From Rheinheimera sp. (GTDB taxonomy: Bacteria > Pseudomonadota > Gammaproteobacteria > Enterobacterales > Alteromonadaceae), in assembly GCA_003482455.1 (NCBI GenBank), contig DMYW01000005.1, positions 1-6,477 of the forward strand: DNA of 6,477 bases, in the 5' to 3' direction. Position numbers and translations under genes: made by a program. The notes below the pieces were generated by a model, which had not been told where the DNA came from, searched no databases, and saw only the letters and a program-made list of their open reading frames with translations. Shown one piece after another: positions 4,819 to 6,477 of this stretch (its first letter is position 1; each line of letters opens with the position of its first letter).

Positions 4819-6372
4819 ATGCGTACTAATTTGCCAGTTACTCATCGCGAAAAACGGTTTCCAGAAGATGTTCGGTTAGTGTCAGTGACCGACGTCAATA
4901 GCATCATTCAAGACTGTAATGACGAGTTTGTTGCGGTCAGCGGCTATACCCGCGAAGAGCTGATTGGTCAGCCGCACAACTTAGTGCGTCACCCCGACAT
5001 GCCGCCGGCGGCCTTTGCCACCATGTGGTCGTATATCAAACAAGGTAAACCTTGGATGGGCTTGGTGAAAAACCGCTGCAAAAACGGTGACCATTATTGG
5101 GTGAATGCGTATGTCACCCCCATATCCGACCGGGGCAAAATCGTCGGATTTGAGTCCGTGCGCACCTGCCCTGCGCGTGAAGACGTGGAGCGCGCCGAAA
5201 AACTCTACCAACGGATCAACGCCGGCCAGGCCGCCAAAACCAATTGGTCAGGCAAACTGCCGCATATTGGCTTTGGCATTGCCCTCGTGCTGGCACTGCT
5301 GTTGTGGTTCAGCGTGTCGCAACGCGCCTCTGAGTTTGTGTTGTTTTTGGGCGCTATTGGTTATGCCATTTGGCTGAATATTCAGCAAAAACAAACATTT
5401 GCAGCGATGGAAGCCTTGTTCCAAAATGTCTTTCAAGACGAACTCGCGGTGCAAAGCTACACAGATTGGAGCGGCACTCTGGGTAAAATTAAAGTGTCGA
5501 TTTTGGCGCAACAAGCCCATTTGCGCACCGTGCTGACTCGGATCGAACACTCCGCTAAACGCGTCGCTAGTGAATCTGGCCGCGGCCAGACCTTGACCGA
5601 TTCACTGGAAGATAAAATCGAAAATCAACAAGCGGAAACCATCCAAGTGGCCACCGCGATGAACCAAATGACCACCACCATTCACGAAGTGTCGCAACAC
5701 GTCAGCGAAACCGCGCATCAAGCCGACCAAGCCAGCACCTTGCTCAAACATGGCGACGAACTGGCGCAACAAACCCGCGATTCGATTGAGCAGCTTAAAG
5801 ACACTGTGTACCAAATTAGCTCGTCGGTGTCTGGCGTTGCCGACCAAACCCAAAACATCGAACGCGCGGCACAACTGATTGAACAGATCGCCGACCAAAC
5901 CAACTTGTTGGCCCTGAATGCCGCCATTGAAGCGGCACGCGCCGGCGAGCATGGCCGCGGCTTTGCGGTGGTCGCCGACGAAGTGCGTAACCTCGCCGGT
6001 CGCACCCAACAATCAACTCGCGAAATTTATGCCATCGTCGAGGCATTAAAACAGCAAGCCGCCGGCGCTGTGACTGTCGCGCAAAAAGGCATCGATGATG
6101 CGGAACATGGCCTCGAGCGCGTCGTCGAGAGTTCGTCAATGCTGCACGGCATCGCCGACTCGGTGCAGCAAATCGCCAACATGTCGACCCAAATGGCCGC
6201 CGCCGTCGAAGAACAAGCGCACGTCGCCGAGGACATTAACCGGCAAGTGGTCAGGATCTCCGAGCTCGCCGACGGCAGCGCCGACTCCGCCCATCAAACC
6301 AGCGGCGCCATCGGCCAACTACACGCCGTGGCGGATGATTTATCCGAGTTGGTGGAGCGGTTCAAAGCTTAG
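4819..6372 (+). CDS. aer: Aer-like PAS-domain methyl-accepting chemotaxis receptor
   Basis: This 517-aa energy-taxis receptor is predicted to sit in the inner membrane with both main domains cytoplasmic. Residues 1 to about 120 are a PAS domain very like Aer: CNDEFVAVSGYTREELIGQPHN, RHPDMPPAAF, PWMGLVKNRCKNGDHYWVNA. R57, H58 and D60, linked to FAD binding in E. coli Aer, are at the same numbers. Two hydrophobic segments (about 148-167 and 171-188) form a membrane hairpin with almost no periplasmic loop, so it senses from inside. After a HAMP-like or linker region comes the long MCP coiled coil. Its conserved hairpin tip (about 354-393) has IADQTNLLALNAAIEAARAG, GRGFAVVADEVRNLA. The C-terminus is ELVERFKA, with no NWETF-type CheR/CheB tether. 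ATG 4819 is chosen because family homology starts there, with AGGGAG (4801-4806) 12 nt upstream. No che or flagellar genes are nearby. Confidence 0.93.
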   Translation: MRTNLPVTHREKRFPEDVRLVSVTDVNSIIQDCNDEFVAVSGYTREELIGQPHNLVRHPDMPPAAFATMWSYIKQGKPWMGLVKNRCKNGDHYWVNAYVTPISDRGKIVGFESVRTCPAREDVERAEKLYQRINAGQAAKTNWSGKLPHIGFGIALVLALLLWFSVSQRASEFVLFLGAIGYAIWLNIQQKQTFAAMEALFQNVFQDELAVQSYTDWSGTLGKIKVSILAQQAHLRTVLTRIEHSAKRVASESGRGQTLTDSLEDKIENQQAETIQVATAMNQMTTTIHEVSQHVSETAHQADQASTLLKHGDELAQQTRDSIEQLKDTVYQISSSVSGVADQTQNIERAAQLIEQIADQTNLLALNAAIEAARAGEHGRGFAVVADEVRNLAGRTQQSTREIYAIVEALKQQAAGAVTVAQKGIDDAEHGLERVVESSSMLHGIADSVQQIANMSTQMAAAVEEQAHVAEDINRQVVRISELADGSADSAHQTSGAIGQLHAVADDLSELVERFKA

Positions 6373-6410
6373 TTTTTTTCAAGTGCGCGCGGGGGATCTC
6401 AGGCGTGGTT

Positions 6411-6477
6411 TCGCAGGCTGGGTTTGGTGGTCGGCTTTTCATTGATTTTCGCCTTGGCGGCGCGCCGTTTTAAAAGC
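6411..6477 (-). repeat. Right copy of the long imperfect inverted repeat
   Basis: Read on the minus strand from 6477, this matches 9-75 of the plus strand at 51 of 67 positions without gaps. The outer 32 bases agree at 29. It starts 38 bp after the chemoreceptor stop codon and runs to the window edge, so its outer boundary is not seen. With gaps the similarity may extend to about 6384 (a GATCCCCCGCGCGCA-like block on the minus strand against 86-102). A 26-codon minus-strand reading frame from 6442 crosses it, but I see no reason to call it a gene. Confidence 0.7.

Noticed and set aside
4691..4879. Hydrophobic 62-codon reading frame ahead of the chemoreceptor
   Set aside because: It starts with TTG, has no ribosome site, overlaps the first 60 bases of the chemoreceptor in another frame and resembles nothing known. 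Its hydrophobicity follows from T-rich leader DNA.
6370..6380. Run of seven T residues right after the chemoreceptor stop as an intrinsic terminator
   Set aside because: No convincing GC-rich stem precedes the run. The upstream bases form only a tiny AAGCTT palindrome.
6365..6442. Short minus-strand peptide of 26 codons starting in the right repeat
   Set aside because: It has no ribosome site, runs into the chemoreceptor 3' end and lies in repeat DNA. The left copy of the repeat does not preserve the frame or the ATG.

Overview
The window reads as ordinary chromosomal DNA of a Gram-negative proteobacterium, probably gamma- or betaproteobacterial. The evidence is a CytR-like LacI regulator, a YghU-type glutathione transferase, a periplasmic binding-like protein, and an Aer-type PAS chemoreceptor. 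GC content is moderate (roughly 50-55% by eye). I cannot name the genus. No CRISPR array, tRNA, rRNA, transposase or phage gene is visible, and I see no convincing defence system.

Layout. Positions 1-156 are an unusual repeat-rich leader. It precedes a two-gene block: a LacI/CytR-family repressor (157-1152) and, 21 bp later, a Tat-exported TIM-barrel protein of the sugar phosphate isomerase/epimerase family (1174-2088). The pair looks like a small sugar-related operon with its own regulator first. A 306-bp non-coding stretch (2089-2394) holds two stem-loops and a candidate promoter. It leads to an orphan secreted protein resembling an extracellular solute-binding protein (2395-3237, TTG start). 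Facing it on the minus strand is a 109-aa four-helix membrane protein (3281-3610). Reading away from that gene is yghU (3759-4607), closed by a textbook intrinsic terminator (4622-4646). The last gene is an Aer-like energy-taxis receptor (4819-6372).

Function. Apart from the regulator/TIM-barrel pair, the genes look like independent transcription units: redox/thiol metabolism (yghU), aerotaxis or redox taxis (aer-like), an orphan binding-like protein and an unknown small membrane protein.

The most unusual signal is not a gene. A sequence of at least 67 bp at the left edge (9-75) recurs in inverted orientation at the extreme right edge (6411-6477). By hand alignment 51 of 67 positions match without gaps, and 29 of the outer 32 match. 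The left copy is followed by a diverged tandem copy of itself just before the repressor start. This suggests a dispersed non-coding repeat family flanking the segment. Whether it is mobile, structural or regulatory cannot be told from one window.
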